A DNA stretch of 64,000 nt from Erwinia pyri (GTDB lineage Bacteria > Pseudomonadota > Gammaproteobacteria > Enterobacterales > Enterobacteriaceae). Shown piece after piece: positions 8,832-19,605 of the stretch. Under the pieces are notes generated by a model that saw nothing but the letters and a program-made list of their open reading frames with translations, did no database searches and was not told where the DNA came from. The stretch's first letter is position 1; every line of letters begins with the position of its first letter. Location: assembly GCF_030758455.1 (NCBI RefSeq), contig NZ_CP132353.1:4278001-4342000 (forward strand). Reading direction: 5' to 3'. The translations under genes and the position numbers were made by a program.

Positions 8832-9962
8832 TCAGGAGAAATAGCTCAGCAGCGAGCTAATCACCGTCTGCTGATTGTTATCGGAGAGGTTATAGAACAG
8901 GGGCAGACGCAACAGGCGCTCGCTTTCAGAGTGAGTAAAGCGATCTTCCCCCTGGAAGCGACCAAAGCGCTCTCCTGCGGGTGATGAGTGCAGCGGGATA
9001 TAGTGGAAGACCGCCAGAATTTCAGCCTCTTTCAACCACTCGATGAGCGCAGTCCGATCGTCATTGTCACGCAGCTTGATGTAAAACATGTGCGCGTTGT
9101 GCTGGCAGTCGGCTGGAATAACCGGCAGGGAAATGCGTCCGCTCCCGGCAACGGGCTGCAGCGCACTGTAATAATTTTGCCAGAGCCGCAGGCGCTGATC
9201 GTTGATGCGGCTGGCCGCTTCCAGCTGCGCCCAGAGATAAGCAGCCTGCAAATCCGCCATCAGGTAGCTTGAGCCGATATCCCGCCAGGTATATTTATCC
9301 ACCTGACCACGGAAAAACTGGCTGCGATTGGTGCCTTTTTCGCGAACGATCTCGGCACGCTCTACCAGGGCGGGATCGTTGATCAACGTTGCGCCGCCCT
9401 CGCCGCCTGCCGTGTAATTTTTAGTTTCATGGAAGCTGAAGCAGCCAATATGCCCTATCGTCCCCAGCGCCTTGCCTTTCCAGGTGGACATCACGCCCTG
9501 CGCGGCATCTTCGATGACATAGAGCTGATGCTTGTCTGCCAGCGCCATAATCACATCCATCTCACAGGCCACCCCGGCATAATGTACCGGGACAATCGCT
9601 CTGGTTTTCTCGGTGATCGCTGCTTCAATCAGGGTCTCATCGATATTCATGGTGTCCGGACGGATATCCACAAAGACGATAGTCGCCCCGCGCAGCACAA
9701 AGGCATTGGCGGTAGAGACAAAGGTATAGCTTGGCATGATCACTTCATCGCCAGGCTGGATGTTAATCAGGATGGCGGCCATTTCGAGTGAGGCGGTGCA
9801 GGAGGGGGTCAGCAGCACTTTCCTGCTGCCAAATTTGTTCTCCATCCACTGCTGGCAACGCCGGGTAAAACCGCCGTCGCCGCAGAGTTTGCCGCTGCCC
9901 ATCGCCGATCGCATATAGTCGAGTTCGGTTCCCACTACCGGTGGGGCGTTAAACGGGATCAT
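8832..9962 (-). CDS. wecE: dTDP-4-amino-4,6-dideoxygalactose transaminase
   Basis: WecE (RffA) is a PLP enzyme that aminates dTDP-4-keto-6-deoxyglucose to dTDP-Fuc4N for ECA. The 376-residue protein belongs to the DegT/DnrJ/EryC1 family. The PLP lysine is K181 in SFHETKNYTAGGEGG, and EDAAQG (about 151) precedes it. Ends and length agree with the E. coli enzyme. It follows wecD with 3 bases between and shares the wec transcript. Its substrate comes from RffH and RffG, and WecD acetylates its product. Confidence 0.97.
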   Translation of the reverse strand: MIPFNAPPVVGTELDYMRSAMGSGKLCGDGGFTRRCQQWMENKFGSRKVLLTPSCTASLEMAAILINIQPGDEVIMPSYTFVSTANAFVLRGATIVFVDIRPDTMNIDETLIEAAITEKTRAIVPVHYAGVACEMDVIMALADKHQLYVIEDAAQGVMSTWKGKALGTIGHIGCFSFHETKNYTAGGEGGATLINDPALVERAEIVREKGTNRSQFFRGQVDKYTWRDIGSSYLMADLQAAYLWAQLEAASRINDQRLRLWQNYYSALQPVAGSGRISLPVIPADCQHNAHMFYIKLRDNDDRTALIEWLKEAEILAVFHYIPLHSSPAGERFGRFQGEDRFTHSESERLLRLPLFYNLSDNNQQTVISSLLSYFS

Positions 9963-9965
9963 AAT

Positions 9966-10658
9966 TTACCTGTAGAGCCAGTAAGCGGTGCGTTCGATAA
10001 CGCCCCCGCAGCGTTGATAAAGCCGGAGAGCAGGCAGATTAGCCAGCTGCGTGGCAACATGGAGCCGGGTCAGACGCCGGGCGCGGCACCAGTCGGCGGC
10101 GGCTTCTACCAGTCGCTGTCCCACGCCCAGACCCTGCGCTTCCGGTAGCGTGGCCAGCAGCCCGATTCTGGCGCTGCCATCAGCGAGTTCCCGTAGTGAA
10201 ACAAACCCTTGCAGGCTTCCCTGACTATTCACAGCCAGCAGGCACTGATGATCAAAGGTGCCCAGCACCGCATTTTCAATCCATTGCGCATAGAGCCTGC
10301 CGCTGGCATCAGGCTGATACCAGGGCGCGCGGAAGCGGCTGTGGGCAAAGGCGCCTGCCGCCGCTACACGCAGCGCGGGAATATGTTCCTGCCGCGCAAT
10401 TTTAATCCCTTCTGGCCGACTCGCTGAGTCAATCCCCAGCACAAAGTCCGCCTCCCCTTCCACCAGGCGGAAGCCCAGCGAGGTCAATGCATCCAGCTCG
10501 GCAACCTGCTGTGTCAGCACCTTTGCCTGAAGAATGTCATAGCCTGCGAACAGGGAGTCGCTTAGCGGCGTTTCGCCGCTGAATTCAATCAGCCCGCTCT
10601 GCAACCGGAAGAACGCATTCTCCCACTGCAGCGGTTTAATATTGACGAGGACGGGCAT
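9966..10658 (-). CDS. wecD: dTDP-fucosamine acetyltransferase
   Basis: WecD (RffC) acetylates dTDP-Fuc4N with acetyl-CoA to give dTDP-Fuc4NAc. The 230-residue protein has the diverged N-terminal part typical of WecD and a C-terminal GNAT domain with the acetyl-CoA loop [14 protein letters not shown] (about 170-185). The conserved block [20 protein letters not shown] is also present. It starts inside the last 23 bases of rffH in another frame. The family N-terminus MPV...PLQWENAFF supports this start. Confidence 0.95.
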   Translation of the reverse strand: MPVLVNIKPLQWENAFFRLQSGLIEFSGETPLSDSLFAGYDILQAKVLTQQVAELDALTSLGFRLVEGEADFVLGIDSASRPEGIKIARQEHIPALRVAAAGAFAHSRFRAPWYQPDASGRLYAQWIENAVLGTFDHQCLLAVNSQGSLQGFVSLRELADGSARIGLLATLPEAQGLGVGQRLVEAAADWCRARRLTRLHVATQLANLPALRLYQRCGGVIERTAYWLYR

Positions 10659-11517
10659 GCAGAAGATCTACCAGATATTGGCCGTAGCCGGTTTTTGCCA
10701 GCGCCTGCGCAGAGCGAAGGACATCGTCATCCGTCAGCCAGCCGTTACGCCAGCCAATCTCTTCAAGGCAGGCAATTTTAAATCCCTGACGTTTTTCTAC
10801 TGTTTGCACAAAGGTGCTGGCTTCAATCAGACTGTCATGGGTACCGGTATCCAGCCAGGCAAAACCGCGCCCGAGCAGCTGTACTGAAAGTTCACCCTGC
10901 TCCAGATACATCTGGTTGATGGAGGTGATCTCAAGCTCGCCCCGCTCAGAAGGTTTCACCTTTTTGGCGAACTCCACCACGCGGTTATCATAAAAATAGA
11001 GGCCCGTTACCGCCCAGCGAGATTTAGGGCTGCTGGGTTTTTCTTCGATCGAGAGCGCCCGGAAGGCATCATCAAACTCAACCACACCAAAGCGTTCAGG
11101 GTCCATCACCTGATAAGCGAAAACTGTTGCGCCCTGGGTTTTGGCCGCCACCTGCCGCAGTTTTGGACTGAATCCCTGGCCAAAATAGATGTTGTCCCCT
11201 AACACCAGACAGCACTCTTCACCGTTGAGGAAGGATTCGCCAATAATGAACGCCTGAGCCAGCCCATCCGGATGTGCCTGCTCAGCATAGGTGAGCTGGA
11301 TACCAAACTCTTCGCCTGTCCCTAACAGCCGCTGAAAATGCTGTTTATCCTCCGGCGTGGTTATGATCAGAATATCGCGGATCCCCGCCAGCATCAGCAC
11401 GGAAAGGGGGTAATAGATCATCGGCTTATCGTAAACGGGCAGCAGTTGCTTCGAGATGCCACGGGTGATGGGATGTAACCGGCTTCCGGAGCCGCCCGCC
11501 AAAACGATACCTTTCAT
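10636..11517 (-). CDS. rffH: Glucose-1-phosphate thymidylyltransferase (ECA paralogue)
   Basis: RffH joins dTTP and glucose-1-phosphate into dTDP-glucose. The 293-residue protein has the nucleotidyltransferase signature [11 protein letters not shown] at the N-terminus (about 8-18), [16 protein letters not shown], and the LGDNIYFG block near 110. RmlA enzymes for O-antigen rhamnose are very similar. Position between rffG and wecD in the wec operon decides for RffH. The spacing to rffG is 19 bases. Confidence 0.96.
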   Translation of the reverse strand: MKGIVLAGGSGSRLHPITRGISKQLLPVYDKPMIYYPLSVLMLAGIRDILIITTPEDKQHFQRLLGTGEEFGIQLTYAEQAHPDGLAQAFIIGESFLNGEECCLVLGDNIYFGQGFSPKLRQVAAKTQGATVFAYQVMDPERFGVVEFDDAFRALSIEEKPSSPKSRWAVTGLYFYDNRVVEFAKKVKPSERGELEITSINQMYLEQGELSVQLLGRGFAWLDTGTHDSLIEASTFVQTVEKRQGFKIACLEEIGWRNGWLTDDDVLRSAQALAKTGYGQYLVDLLHARPRQY

Positions 11518-11536
11518 GTCATTCTCCTCAGGGCAT

Positions 11537-12604
11537 TCATAATGAGAGCCCTAAACGCTCGCCCTGGTAACTGCCATCCAGAATGCTTTGCCACCACTGC
11601 GGGTTTGCCAGGAACCAGCTGACGGTTTTACGCATTCCTGTTTCAAACGTTTCCTGTGGACGCCAGCCCAGCTCACGCTCGATTTTACCGGCATCGATAG
11701 CGTAGCGGCGGTCGTGGCCCGGTCTGTCGGCAACAAAAGTAATGAGTTCGCGAAAATCAGCGATGCCGTTGGGCTTAACGGGAGCCAGTTCATTCAATAA
11801 ATCACACAGCGTTTCAACGACATCGAGATTACGCCGCTCGTTGTGCCCACCAATATTATAGGTCTCGCCCACCCTGCCAGCGGTGACCACCTGATAAAGC
11901 GCCTCAGCATGGTCATCCACATAGAGCCAGTCCCGAATCTGGGCGCCATCGCCATAAACAGGTAAGGGCTTGCCCGCCAGAGCATTGATAATCATCAACG
12001 GGATCAGCTTCTCGGGGAAATGATAAGGACCATAATTATTGGAGCAGTTGGTGACGATGGTCGGCAAGCCGTAAGTCCGCTGCCATGCCCGCACTAAATG
12101 GTCACTGCTGGCCTTAGTCGCCGAGTAGGGACTGCTGGGTGCATAGGGGGTGTTTTCGGTAAAGTAATCGCTGTCTGTTTCGAGATCGCCGAACACTTCA
12201 TCCGTGGAAATATGATGAAAGCGGAAACCCTCTTTTTCATCCGCAGGCAGAGATGCCCAGTAGCGGCGGGCCGCTTCCAGCATCGTATAAGTCCCTACGA
12301 TATTGGTTTCAATGAAAGCGCTGGGGCCATCAATCGAGCGATCGACATGGCTCTCAGCCGCAAGATGCATAATCAGGTGGGGACGAAAATCAGCTATCAC
12401 CGCCTCAATCGCCTCACGGTCACAAATGTCGACTCTGGTAAAAGAGAAACGGGGATTTTCAGCCACCGCGCTCAGCGAAGCCAGGTTGCCTGCATAAGTC
12501 AGCTTATCAATAACCTGCACGTGATCGTCAGTGGTGGCGATGATATGTCTCACCACTGCCGAACCAATAAAGCCGGCTCCTCCGGTGATCGCTATTCGCC
12601 TCAC
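11537..12604 (-). CDS. rffG: dTDP-glucose 4,6-dehydratase (ECA paralogue)
   Basis: RffG converts dTDP-glucose to dTDP-4-keto-6-deoxyglucose using bound NAD. The 355-residue short-chain dehydrogenase-type protein has [13 protein letters not shown] (about 7-19) for [27 protein letters not shown], and the YxxxK motif in YSATKASSD (about 159-167). It overlaps the end of wecC by 4 bases (12601-12604). The rffG-rffH pair here supplies Fuc4NAc for ECA; an RmlBA pair for rhamnose would be elsewhere if present. Confidence 0.97.
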   Translation of the reverse strand: MRRIAITGGAGFIGSAVVRHIIATTDDHVQVIDKLTYAGNLASLSAVAENPRFSFTRVDICDREAIEAVIADFRPHLIMHLAAESHVDRSIDGPSAFIETNIVGTYTMLEAARRYWASLPADEKEGFRFHHISTDEVFGDLETDSDYFTENTPYAPSSPYSATKASSDHLVRAWQRTYGLPTIVTNCSNNYGPYHFPEKLIPLMIINALAGKPLPVYGDGAQIRDWLYVDDHAEALYQVVTAGRVGETYNIGGHNERRNLDVVETLCDLLNELAPVKPNGIADFRELITFVADRPGHDRRYAIDAGKIERELGWRPQETFETGMRKTVSWFLANPQWWQSILDGSYQGERLGLSL

Positions 12605-13863
12605 TGCCAGACTCCTTTGGTATCAACAACTTGATGCGCCCGGACGCGTTGGCGATCGAGCGCTTTAAATTGCGCATGATCGACCAGCATTACCAGCACA
12701 TCCGCCTGCAGTAAGGCTTCATCAAGCGAGACCAGCTCGGCCTTCTCTTTTAAAGAGCGGGGAAGCTGGTGGATATTGGGTTCAACAACCAGCATGGTGC
12801 CGGGATGCCAGCCGGCAATCATTTCAGCCACATGCATGGCGGGGCTTTCCCGCAGATCGTCAATGTCTGGCTTAAAGGCCAGCCCGAAGCAGGCGATCGT
12901 CAGCTCGCTGGCACGTTTGTCGCTGCTGGTCAGGCTCTCTGCCAGCGCTTTTTTTACCTGTTCAAGCACCCACTGAGGTTTGCTGTCGTTCACTTCACGC
13001 GCCGTGCGGATCAGGCGTGCCTGAACCGGATTTTGCGCCACAATAAACCACGGATCGACGGCAATACAATGTCCGCCAACTCCCGGGCCAGGCTGCAAAA
13101 TGTTCACCCGGGGATGACGGTTCGCCAGGCGAATCAGCTCCCAGACGTTGATCCCCTGATCGGCACAGATCAGCGACAGCTCGTTAGCAAAGGCGATATT
13201 GACGTCACGGAAGCTGTTTTCAGTCAGCTTACACATTTCAGCCGTGCGGGCATTGGTCACCACACATTCGCCTTCCAGAAAAATAGTGTAGAGATCGCAG
13301 GCGCGCTGAGAGCAAACCGCCGTCATACCGCCAATCACCCGATCGTTTTTGAACAGTTCAATCATCACTTTGCCCGGCAGTACGCGCTCAGGGCAGTAGG
13401 CTATGTTCACATCGGCCGCTTCGCCCGCCTGCTGGGGGAAGCTCAAATCAGGACGCGAGGAGGAGAGCCAGGCCGCCATCTGTTCTGTGGCGCCCACGGG
13501 CGACGTGGATTCGAGGATCACTAAATCGCCCTTTTTCAGCACCGGCGCTATCGACTCTGCGGCGGCTTTAACCCAGGAGAGATCGGGCTGATACTCATCC
13601 TTAAAGGGAGTGGGCACCGCAATCAGAAAAGCATCGGCCGCTTCCGGCTGCGTGGAGGCCCGAAGAAAACCCTGTTCAACCGCCGTTTTCACCACGCGGT
13701 CCAGGTCCGGCTCAATAATATGAATTTCGCCGCGATTGATGGTCTCAACCGCCTGCGCATTGATATCGATGCCAATGACCTTTTTTTGCCGTGAAGCAAA
13801 GGCCGCAGCGGTAGGCAGGCCAATGTAGCCTAAGCCAATGATGGAGATGGTATTGAAAGTCAT
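12601..13863 (-). CDS. wecC: UDP-N-acetyl-D-mannosamine dehydrogenase
   Basis: WecC oxidises UDP-ManNAc in two NAD-dependent steps to UDP-ManNAcA. The 420-residue protein has [16 protein letters not shown] at the N-terminus (NAD fold), a central helical part, and the catalytic-cysteine motif [15 protein letters not shown] near residue 260-275. [18 protein letters not shown] follows in the C-terminal UDP-binding domain. These are marks of the UDP-glucose/GDP-mannose dehydrogenase family. It overlaps wecB by 4 bases at its start and rffG by 4 at its end. Confidence 0.97.
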   Translation of the reverse strand: MTFNTISIIGLGYIGLPTAAAFASRQKKVIGIDINAQAVETINRGEIHIIEPDLDRVVKTAVEQGFLRASTQPEAADAFLIAVPTPFKDEYQPDLSWVKAAAESIAPVLKKGDLVILESTSPVGATEQMAAWLSSSRPDLSFPQQAGEAADVNIAYCPERVLPGKVMIELFKNDRVIGGMTAVCSQRACDLYTIFLEGECVVTNARTAEMCKLTENSFRDVNIAFANELSLICADQGINVWELIRLANRHPRVNILQPGPGVGGHCIAVDPWFIVAQNPVQARLIRTAREVNDSKPQWVLEQVKKALAESLTSSDKRASELTIACFGLAFKPDIDDLRESPAMHVAEMIAGWHPGTMLVVEPNIHQLPRSLKEKAELVSLDEALLQADVLVMLVDHAQFKALDRQRVRAHQVVDTKGVWQ

Positions 13864-14990
13864 AACGAAACCCGGTTATTTTTCAGCGCCTGCACGATAC
13901 GTTCGCAGGCCAGGCCGTCCCCATAAGGGTTGTGGGCACGGCTCATAGAGTGATAAGCCTCCTCATCCGTAAGCAGACGAGTGACTTCATTAACAATTTT
14001 CTGTGTGTCGGTGCCTACCAGCCTCACCGTACCCGCTTCAACCGCTTCGGGCCTTTCCGTGGTGTTCCGCATCACCAGCACCGGTTTCCCCAGTGAAGGG
14101 GCTTCCTCCTGAATGCCGCCTGAATCGGTCAGGATCAGCCAGGAGCGTACCATCAGCCAGACAAAGGGCAGGTACTCCTGCGGTTCAATCAGAAAGATAT
14201 TGTCGATATCGCTAAGGATGCGGTTAACCGGCTCGCTGACGTTAGGGTTGAGGTGCACCGGATAAACAATTTGCGCATCCGGATGCAGCCGGGCGATTTC
14301 CGCCAGCGCGCTGCAGATACGCTCAAACCCGCCGCCGAAGCTCTCGCGTCGGTGGCCGGTGACCAGGATCAGCTTTTTCTCAGCTATCAGGAACGGATAG
14401 CGCGTGGCCAGCCCCTGACGTAGCGCTTCATCACTTAACACCCTGTCCCTGACCCAGAAGAGCGCGTCAATCACCGTGTTGCCGGTGACAAACATCCGCT
14501 CGCTACGCAGGTTTTCACGCAGCAGATTCTGGCGGGCATTTTCGGTCGGTGTGAAGTGCCAGGAGGCAAGGTGGCCCGTGAGCGTGCGGTTGGCTTCTTC
14601 AGGCCAGGGGGAATAGAGATCCCCGGTGCGTAATCCTGCCTCAACGTGCCCTACAGGTATACGGTGATAAAATGCCGCCAGGCTGGCGGCAAAGGTAGTC
14701 GTGGTGTCGCCATGCACCAGCACCACATCGGGCTTAAATTCGGCAAATACCGCTTTCAACCCTTCAAGAATACGGCTGGTGATTTCTGTCAGCCCCTGAC
14801 CCGGACTCATAATGTTGAGATCGTAATCCGGAACAATAGCGAACAGCTGCAGCACCTGATCCAGCATCTCGCGATGCTGGGCGGTGACGCAAAGACGCGC
14901 CTCAATCTCGCTATCCTGTGCGAGCGCATGAACCAGCGGCGCCATTTTGATCGCTTCCGGACGCGTGCCAAAAACAGTTAATACTTTCAC
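13860..14990 (-). CDS. wecB: UDP-N-acetylglucosamine 2-epimerase (non-hydrolysing)
   Basis: WecB interconverts UDP-GlcNAc and UDP-ManNAc, the donor precursor for ManNAcA. The 376-residue GT-B-fold enzyme starts [20 protein letters not shown], with [16 protein letters not shown] and [19 protein letters not shown] (acidic active-site residues). [12 protein letters not shown] (near 212, catalytic His region) and [19 protein letters not shown] follow. Length equals the E. coli protein. It is 47 bases downstream of wzzE. Confidence 0.97.
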   Translation of the reverse strand: MKVLTVFGTRPEAIKMAPLVHALAQDSEIEARLCVTAQHREMLDQVLQLFAIVPDYDLNIMSPGQGLTEITSRILEGLKAVFAEFKPDVVLVHGDTTTTFAASLAAFYHRIPVGHVEAGLRTGDLYSPWPEEANRTLTGHLASWHFTPTENARQNLLRENLRSERMFVTGNTVIDALFWVRDRVLSDEALRQGLATRYPFLIAEKKLILVTGHRRESFGGGFERICSALAEIARLHPDAQIVYPVHLNPNVSEPVNRILSDIDNIFLIEPQEYLPFVWLMVRSWLILTDSGGIQEEAPSLGKPVLVMRNTTERPEAVEAGTVRLVGTDTQKIVNEVTRLLTDEEAYHSMSRAHNPYGDGLACERIVQALKNNRVSL

Positions 14991-15037
14991 TGTTACTCTC
15001 TTTCATTCGTCTGTCTGGTAATGACAAGGGTGGACGC

Positions 15038-16066
15038 TTACTGACGCTTCCGGCGGGCCAGTGCTATCCCGGCACCAGTCAGGGCCCCTACAGCACCCCA
15101 CATGATCATCAGAAACAGGCGACGAGGGCTGTCACGTTTTACCGGTTCTTCCGGCGTACGCAAATAGCGATAAGTCTGGAAAGTCTTCACCAGCGTTGGG
15201 CCTACATTCAGCGTCGCTAACATGGCTCTGTTTTGATCATAGTCCAGATCGTAGCTGGGTCCGCTGGCCTGAAGATTCTCCAGCCTGGCCTGCAACAGCG
15301 GGCGGCCCAGCAGGAAAAGTTCAGAATCTGGCAGCTGTTCGGAGGGCGTATCCGTTTTGGCCTGCTCGAAACCCTGCTGCTGAGCGATTTTCAACGCCTG
15401 CTGCACGCTGTTTACCTGCCGGTCATAGATCGCTTTCGCTACGGCTTCCTGCCTTTTAACCTGAGCTTTCAGCTGCGTGGTTTTAGCGGCCCATGCGCCG
15501 GTGAGCTCCTCATTCAGGTGCGTTGCAGCACGCTGACTGGCAAAGGCCACATACTGGCGCAGAAGCGTATTGGCCTCTTTCGCCGTTTCGGCAACCAGCC
15601 GCACGGAGTCATTCAGGTTTTTAGCCGCATCGGCTGGCTGATACTGAATATTGGCGATCATCTCATCCAGCAGAGCTGCATCTTCGCTCACGCTGCCGCT
15701 TTGCCGCTGCTTAAAATAGTCGGTTTGCAGCCAGAACTCGCGGCGGGTGTCATACGCAGAGAGCTGCATAACAAACTCCTGGTACGCCTCATCCATTACC
15801 GAAGGTGGCAGAGCCGCAGACTGACTGGCCCGATAATCCAGGTTATTCAGAAACTGCTGCTGGGAGTAGTAACTGCTTAACATGTTGACGGTGGGACGAT
15901 CGGTTACCGCAGTGGTGCTCCACTTGGGCGTCATCAACAGGGAACTGAGCCAGGCCAGCAGGACAAAAACCAACGCGCTCCCGGCAATCCATTTTTTACC
16001 CTGCCATAACGTGCAGCAGAGCCCGCGAATATCCAGTTCGTTATGGTTAACGTCAGGATGCGTCAT
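15038..16066 (-). CDS. wzzE: ECA chain-length regulator
   Basis: WzzE (polysaccharide co-polymerase 1 family) sets the ECA chain length together with WzyE. The 342-residue protein has a short cytoplasmic N-terminus, a first membrane segment at about 28-50, a long periplasmic alpha-helical region rich in Gln and Ala, and a second membrane segment near 315-335. The stretch LRTPEEPVKRDSPRR before it is the expected proline-rich motif. Start ATG at 16066 has AAAGGAACACG upstream. It follows wecA by 28 bases. Confidence 0.95.
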   Translation of the reverse strand: MTHPDVNHNELDIRGLCCTLWQGKKWIAGSALVFVLLAWLSSLLMTPKWSTTAVTDRPTVNMLSSYYSQQQFLNNLDYRASQSAALPPSVMDEAYQEFVMQLSAYDTRREFWLQTDYFKQRQSGSVSEDAALLDEMIANIQYQPADAAKNLNDSVRLVAETAKEANTLLRQYVAFASQRAATHLNEELTGAWAAKTTQLKAQVKRQEAVAKAIYDRQVNSVQQALKIAQQQGFEQAKTDTPSEQLPDSELFLLGRPLLQARLENLQASGPSYDLDYDQNRAMLATLNVGPTLVKTFQTYRYLRTPEEPVKRDSPRRLFLMIMWGAVGALTGAGIALARRKRQ

Positions 16067-16094
16067 ACTTCGTGTTCCTTTTATCAGGGCAAAA

Positions 16095-17192
16095 TCAGTC
16101 TGTCTGGGACGCTTTACTGTTGCGGCGCATACGGCGTTTAAAACGCTTCAGAAGACGCGCTACTCGCCATGCGCGTTTGATGCAGTAGCCATAGAGCATA
16201 AAGGCGAGCAGGAACAGCACCAGCATCATCCATTCAGGAATGAAAGAGAGGTATTCGCCCAGCACGCCTACCGCTGCCAGCAGCGCGGCTGCCGCGGTGA
16301 TCAGCACAAAGGCCTGGCGGGAGGTGAAGCCGGCCCGCATGATCAGATGGTGAATATGCTGACGGTCGGCAGAGAAAGGACTCATGCCCTTACTGAGGCG
16401 GCGGTACATTATTGCCACCATATCCATCAGCGGGATAGCAATTAACCACAACGCTGTGACCGGGGTAATGGGATGATTTTTCCCCTGCGTGGCTTCAAGC
16501 AGGATCCAGATAATGGTAAAGCCGATTAAGGTACTGCCAGCATCGCCCATAAAGACTTTATAGCGACGACCGAAGAGCCCCATATTAAGCAGAATGTAAG
16601 GGACGATCGCTGCAATCATGGCGAAACACCACATTGCCAGGCTCTGCTGTCCATCCAACAGCAGAATAATACCCATAGCCAGGAAAGTGACGCAGGATAA
16701 GCCGCCCAGCAGCCCGTCGATGCCATCAACCATGTTAAACGCATTGATCGCAGCCCAGACGGCGAAGAGCGTCAGCACATAACCAAACGGCCCGACAACC
16801 AACTCCCACGGGCCAAAAATATAGCCCAGGCTGAGCAGATAAAGATTCGCGGCTGCCATCATCACGCCCGCCACACCAGCCTGCACAGCGGCGCGGAATT
16901 TGACGCTGATATCGTAACGATCGTCAATCGCTCCAATCAGCACCAGTACGCCTGCGCAACCGAGATAAAGCAGGGAATGGGGGACATAATAATCTGTAAT
17001 GGAGAAAGTAAAACATATCCCGGCAAACACAGAGATACCGCCCACAAGCGGGATCACCCCCTGATGGCGTTTACGATAGTTGGGTTTGTCCACTAACCCA
17101 ATTCGTTTAGCTGCTTTCCGTGCAAAAAAAAGAAATGCAAGTGAAAACAGGAAGATAAACGCAAGCTCAGTACTCAAATTGAGTAAATTCAC
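16095..17192 (-). CDS. wecA: UDP-GlcNAc:undecaprenyl-phosphate GlcNAc-1-phosphate transferase
   Basis: WecA makes undecaprenyl-PP-GlcNAc, the first lipid intermediate of ECA and often of O-antigen. The 365-residue polytopic protein (about 11 membrane segments) has the family motifs GAIDDRYDISVKFRA (about 90), NAFNMVDGIDGLLGG (about 152-166), VFMGDAGSTLIGF and DRQHIHHLIMRAG. The start is GTG at 17192 (GTGAATTTACTC); an overlapping ATG two bases earlier is out of frame. First gene of the wec operon, with a promoter 28 bases upstream. Confidence 0.97.
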   Translation of the reverse strand: MNLLNLSTELAFIFLFSLAFLFFARKAAKRIGLVDKPNYRKRHQGVIPLVGGISVFAGICFTFSITDYYVPHSLLYLGCAGVLVLIGAIDDRYDISVKFRAAVQAGVAGVMMAAANLYLLSLGYIFGPWELVVGPFGYVLTLFAVWAAINAFNMVDGIDGLLGGLSCVTFLAMGIILLLDGQQSLAMWCFAMIAAIVPYILLNMGLFGRRYKVFMGDAGSTLIGFTIIWILLEATQGKNHPITPVTALWLIAIPLMDMVAIMYRRLSKGMSPFSADRQHIHHLIMRAGFTSRQAFVLITAAAALLAAVGVLGEYLSFIPEWMMLVLFLLAFMLYGYCIKRAWRVARLLKRFKRRMRRNSKASQTD

Positions 17193-17219
17193 ATTAACCA
17201 GCTCTCTGCTATGAATCTA

Positions 17220-17247
17220 ATTGTATTCTCGGCATACATTGTGCCAA
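17220..17247 (-). promoter_or_regulatory. wec operon promoter
   Basis: On the minus strand TTGGCA (17247-17242), a 16-base spacer and TACAAT (17225-17220) form a good sigma70 promoter, 28 bases before the wecA GTG. The whole gap 17193-17512 (320 bases) holds only this promoter and the rho terminator plus AT-rich DNA; I see no gene in it. Confidence 0.7.
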
Positions 17248-17370
17248 ACACGTCACTAAGATTCTGTTTTTTTTTGAGCAAGAAGAACGCATTGCATCCC
17301 GAAGACGATACTTTTGCCCTGATCCGTTGAACGCTGTCTCAACTCAGTCTCGAAATATCGTATAACTCAA

Positions 17371-17402
17371 AAACGAAAAACGCCACGTCTGAGCGTGGCG
17401 TT
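17371..17402 (-). terminator. Terminator downstream of rho
   Basis: On the minus strand CGCCACG-CTCAGA-CGTGGCG, extended by AA/TT, is followed by TTTTTCGTTT. It lies about 110 bases after the rho stop and before the wec promoter. Confidence 0.85.
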
Positions 17403-17512
17403 CCCCGAGTTTTCTTATCTTTGCGGCCGCAGGCGACTTTTCATTCCCGAAAAGCAAAAAAGTGGAGATTGAGCAAGCCCTGCCCCCGCTTTTTACGGCA
17501 GATAACACGCTC

Positions 17513-18772
17513 TTAAGAGCGTTTCATCATATCGAAGAACTCATCGTTGGTTTTGGTCATGGCCAACTTATTGATGAGGAACTCCATGGCGTCGATTTCA
17601 CCCATTGGATGAATAATCTTACGCAAGATCCACATCTTCTGCAGCTCTTCAGAAGTGGTCAGCAGCTCTTCTTTACGCGTACCTGAACGGTTGTAATCGA
17701 TAGCAGGGAACACACGCTTCTCGGCGATTTTACGCGCCAGATGCAGTTCCATGTTGCCTGTACCTTTAAACTCTTCGTAGATCACTTCGTCCATTTTCGA
17801 ACCGGTATCAACCAGTGCGGTGGCGATAATGGTCAGGCTTCCACCCTCTTCTACGTTACGCGCAGCACCGAAGAAACGCTTTGGACGGTGCAGGGCGTTA
17901 GCATCCACACCACCGGTCAGAACTTTACCGGAAGCGGGAACCACGGTGTTATAAGCACGCGCCAGACGGGTAATGGAGTCCAGCAGGATGATCACATCTT
18001 TCTTGTGCTCAACCAGACGCTTGGCCTTTTCAATCACCATTTCAGCAACCTGCACATGGCGGGAAGCGGGCTCATCAAAGGTCGAGGCGATCACTTCGCC
18101 TTTCACCAGACGCTGCATCTCGGTAACTTCTTCCGGACGTTCGTCAATCAGCAGAACCATCAGTACGCAGTCTGGATGGTTATAAGCGATGCTGGTTGCG
18201 ATGTTCTGCAGCAGCATGGTCTTACCAGCTTTAGGCGGCGCCACGATCAGACCACGCTGACCACGACCAATTGGAGAAGCCAGATCCAGCACGCGTGCGG
18301 TCAAATCTTCTGTTGAACCGTTGCCACGTTCCATACGCAGACGGGAGTTTGCGTGAAGCGGGGTTAAGTTTTCGAACAGGATTTTGTTGCGGGCGTTTTC
18401 AGGCTTATCGAAGTTAACTTCATTAACTTTCAGCAGGGCGAAATAGCGCTCACCTTCTTTCGGCGGGCGGATCTTGCCGGAAATGGTGTCACCAGTGCGA
18501 AGGTTAAAACGGCGAATTTGGCTTGGGGAAACGTAGATATCATCAGGACCGGCGAGGTAGGAGCTGTCTCCAGAACGGAGGAATCCAAATCCGTCCTGCA
18601 GTATCTCCAGGACGCCGTCGCCGAAGATATCTTCGCCGCTTTTCGCGTGCTGCTTGAGGATAGAGAAAATGATGTCCTGTTTGCGCATGCGAGCCTGATT
18701 TTCAAGCCCCATATTTTCGCCGAGTGTAATCAGGTCAGAAACCGGCGTATTTTTTAATTCGGTAAGATTCAT
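17513..18772 (-). CDS. rho: Transcription termination factor Rho
   Basis: Rho is the hexameric RNA helicase that ends transcription at rut sites. The 419-residue protein (same length as E. coli) has the N-terminal three-helix bundle, the primary RNA-binding OSB domain (DGFGFLRS... about 60-80) and the P-loop APPKAGKT (about 178-185). The Walker B region [16 protein letters not shown] and the Q-loop region [21 protein letters not shown] follow. Start [12 protein letters not shown] is family-standard. It is transcribed away from trxA with a 383-base leader gap, consistent with autogenous control. Confidence 0.99.
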   Translation of the reverse strand: MNLTELKNTPVSDLITLGENMGLENQARMRKQDIIFSILKQHAKSGEDIFGDGVLEILQDGFGFLRSGDSSYLAGPDDIYVSPSQIRRFNLRTGDTISGKIRPPKEGERYFALLKVNEVNFDKPENARNKILFENLTPLHANSRLRMERGNGSTEDLTARVLDLASPIGRGQRGLIVAPPKAGKTMLLQNIATSIAYNHPDCVLMVLLIDERPEEVTEMQRLVKGEVIASTFDEPASRHVQVAEMVIEKAKRLVEHKKDVIILLDSITRLARAYNTVVPASGKVLTGGVDANALHRPKRFFGAARNVEEGGSLTIIATALVDTGSKMDEVIYEEFKGTGNMELHLARKIAEKRVFPAIDYNRSGTRKEELLTTSEELQKMWILRKIIHPMGEIDAMEFLINKLAMTKTNDEFFDMMKRS

Positions 18773-19155
18773 AATGGTGGGTTCTTAAACTCGGGGTAAA
18801 TCTCGGAATGATTGTCGTAAGTGGTATGGCGAAAAATCCATGCCTGTTAATGGCACTCTTGTCAGCATCCCGACGATCACGTGTAGGAAAACGCGAATCA
18901 GATACGAGGAGACGGTAAGGACAAGACGCCGGAAATTCTGATGATGCTAACCGTCAGATTGCTGAATGCCCGTAAGGAGAAGATGGTACGGCGTTCAACA
19001 AGGAGTAAATCTAAGATTCAAACTACAGGTAAGTGCGTAGTGCAGTAAAAACAACTTAGCATGACTGATGGCAAACGTCTAGCGGCGAGCTAAAAATATG
19101 CCGGGCGGCTGGCGGGGAGCAAAATCTTTCTCCGCACCAGTCCCCGGACTGGCTG
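18773..19155 (-). promoter_or_regulatory. rho leader region (383 bases, no standard gene)
   Basis: This is the long rho 5' region expected from Rho autoregulation. I could not find a start-to-stop reading frame resembling the 33-residue RhoL leader of E. coli. A residual frame (SEFPASCPYRLL...PTRDRRDADK) looks faintly like it but has no start codon. A 27-codon ORF starts at 18868 (MLTRVPLTGMDFSPY...) and ends at 18785, just before rho; it lacks a convincing ribosome site. Near trxA there is a small CCAGTC/GACTGG hairpin (about 19136-19151) that may end trxA transcription weakly. Confidence 0.5.
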
Positions 19156-19488
19156 TTAGCCCAGGTTCGCGTTCAGGAACTCTTTGAGCTGGCCTTTAGA
19201 CAGCGCGCCGACTTTGGTCGCCGCTACTTCGCCGTTTTTGAACAGCAGCAAAGTAGGAATACCACGAATCCCGTACTTAGGCGCGGTGCCCGGGTTGTCG
19301 TCGATATTCAGTTTTGCGATTGTCAGCTTGCCGTCGTACTCTTCAGCAACTTCATCGAGGATCGGGGCGATCATTTTGCAAGGACCACACCACTCTGCCC
19401 AGAAGTCGACCAGCGTCAAACCTTCTGCTTTTAATACGTCAGATTCGAAGCTGTCGTCGGTCAGGTGAACAATTTTATCGCTGCTCAT
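19156..19488 (-). CDS. trxA: Thioredoxin 1
   Basis: TrxA reduces protein disulfides (ribonucleotide reductase, PAPS reductase, peroxidases) using electrons from TrxB. The 110-residue protein has the active site WCGPC at residues 33-37, cis-proline in RGIPTLLLF (about 76-84) and the usual C-terminus LNANLG. It carries one extra Ser near the start compared with E. coli (MSSDK instead of MSDK). TTGGAGTAAGAC gives the ribosome site. It is divergent from rhlB. Confidence 0.99.
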   Translation of the reverse strand: MSSDKIVHLTDDSFESDVLKAEGLTLVDFWAEWCGPCKMIAPILDEVAEEYDGKLTIAKLNIDDNPGTAPKYGIRGIPTLLLFKNGEVAATKVGALSKGQLKEFLNANLG

Positions 19489-19605
19489 GTCTTACTCCAA
19501 AAGATTATGCCTGGCTGGTTGGCGTAAAATCTGCCAACTTAGGTTGACTTTATTTCACCGGATACGCTTTCGTAAAGCAATAGTAAGCTGATATTCTACC
19601 ACACT

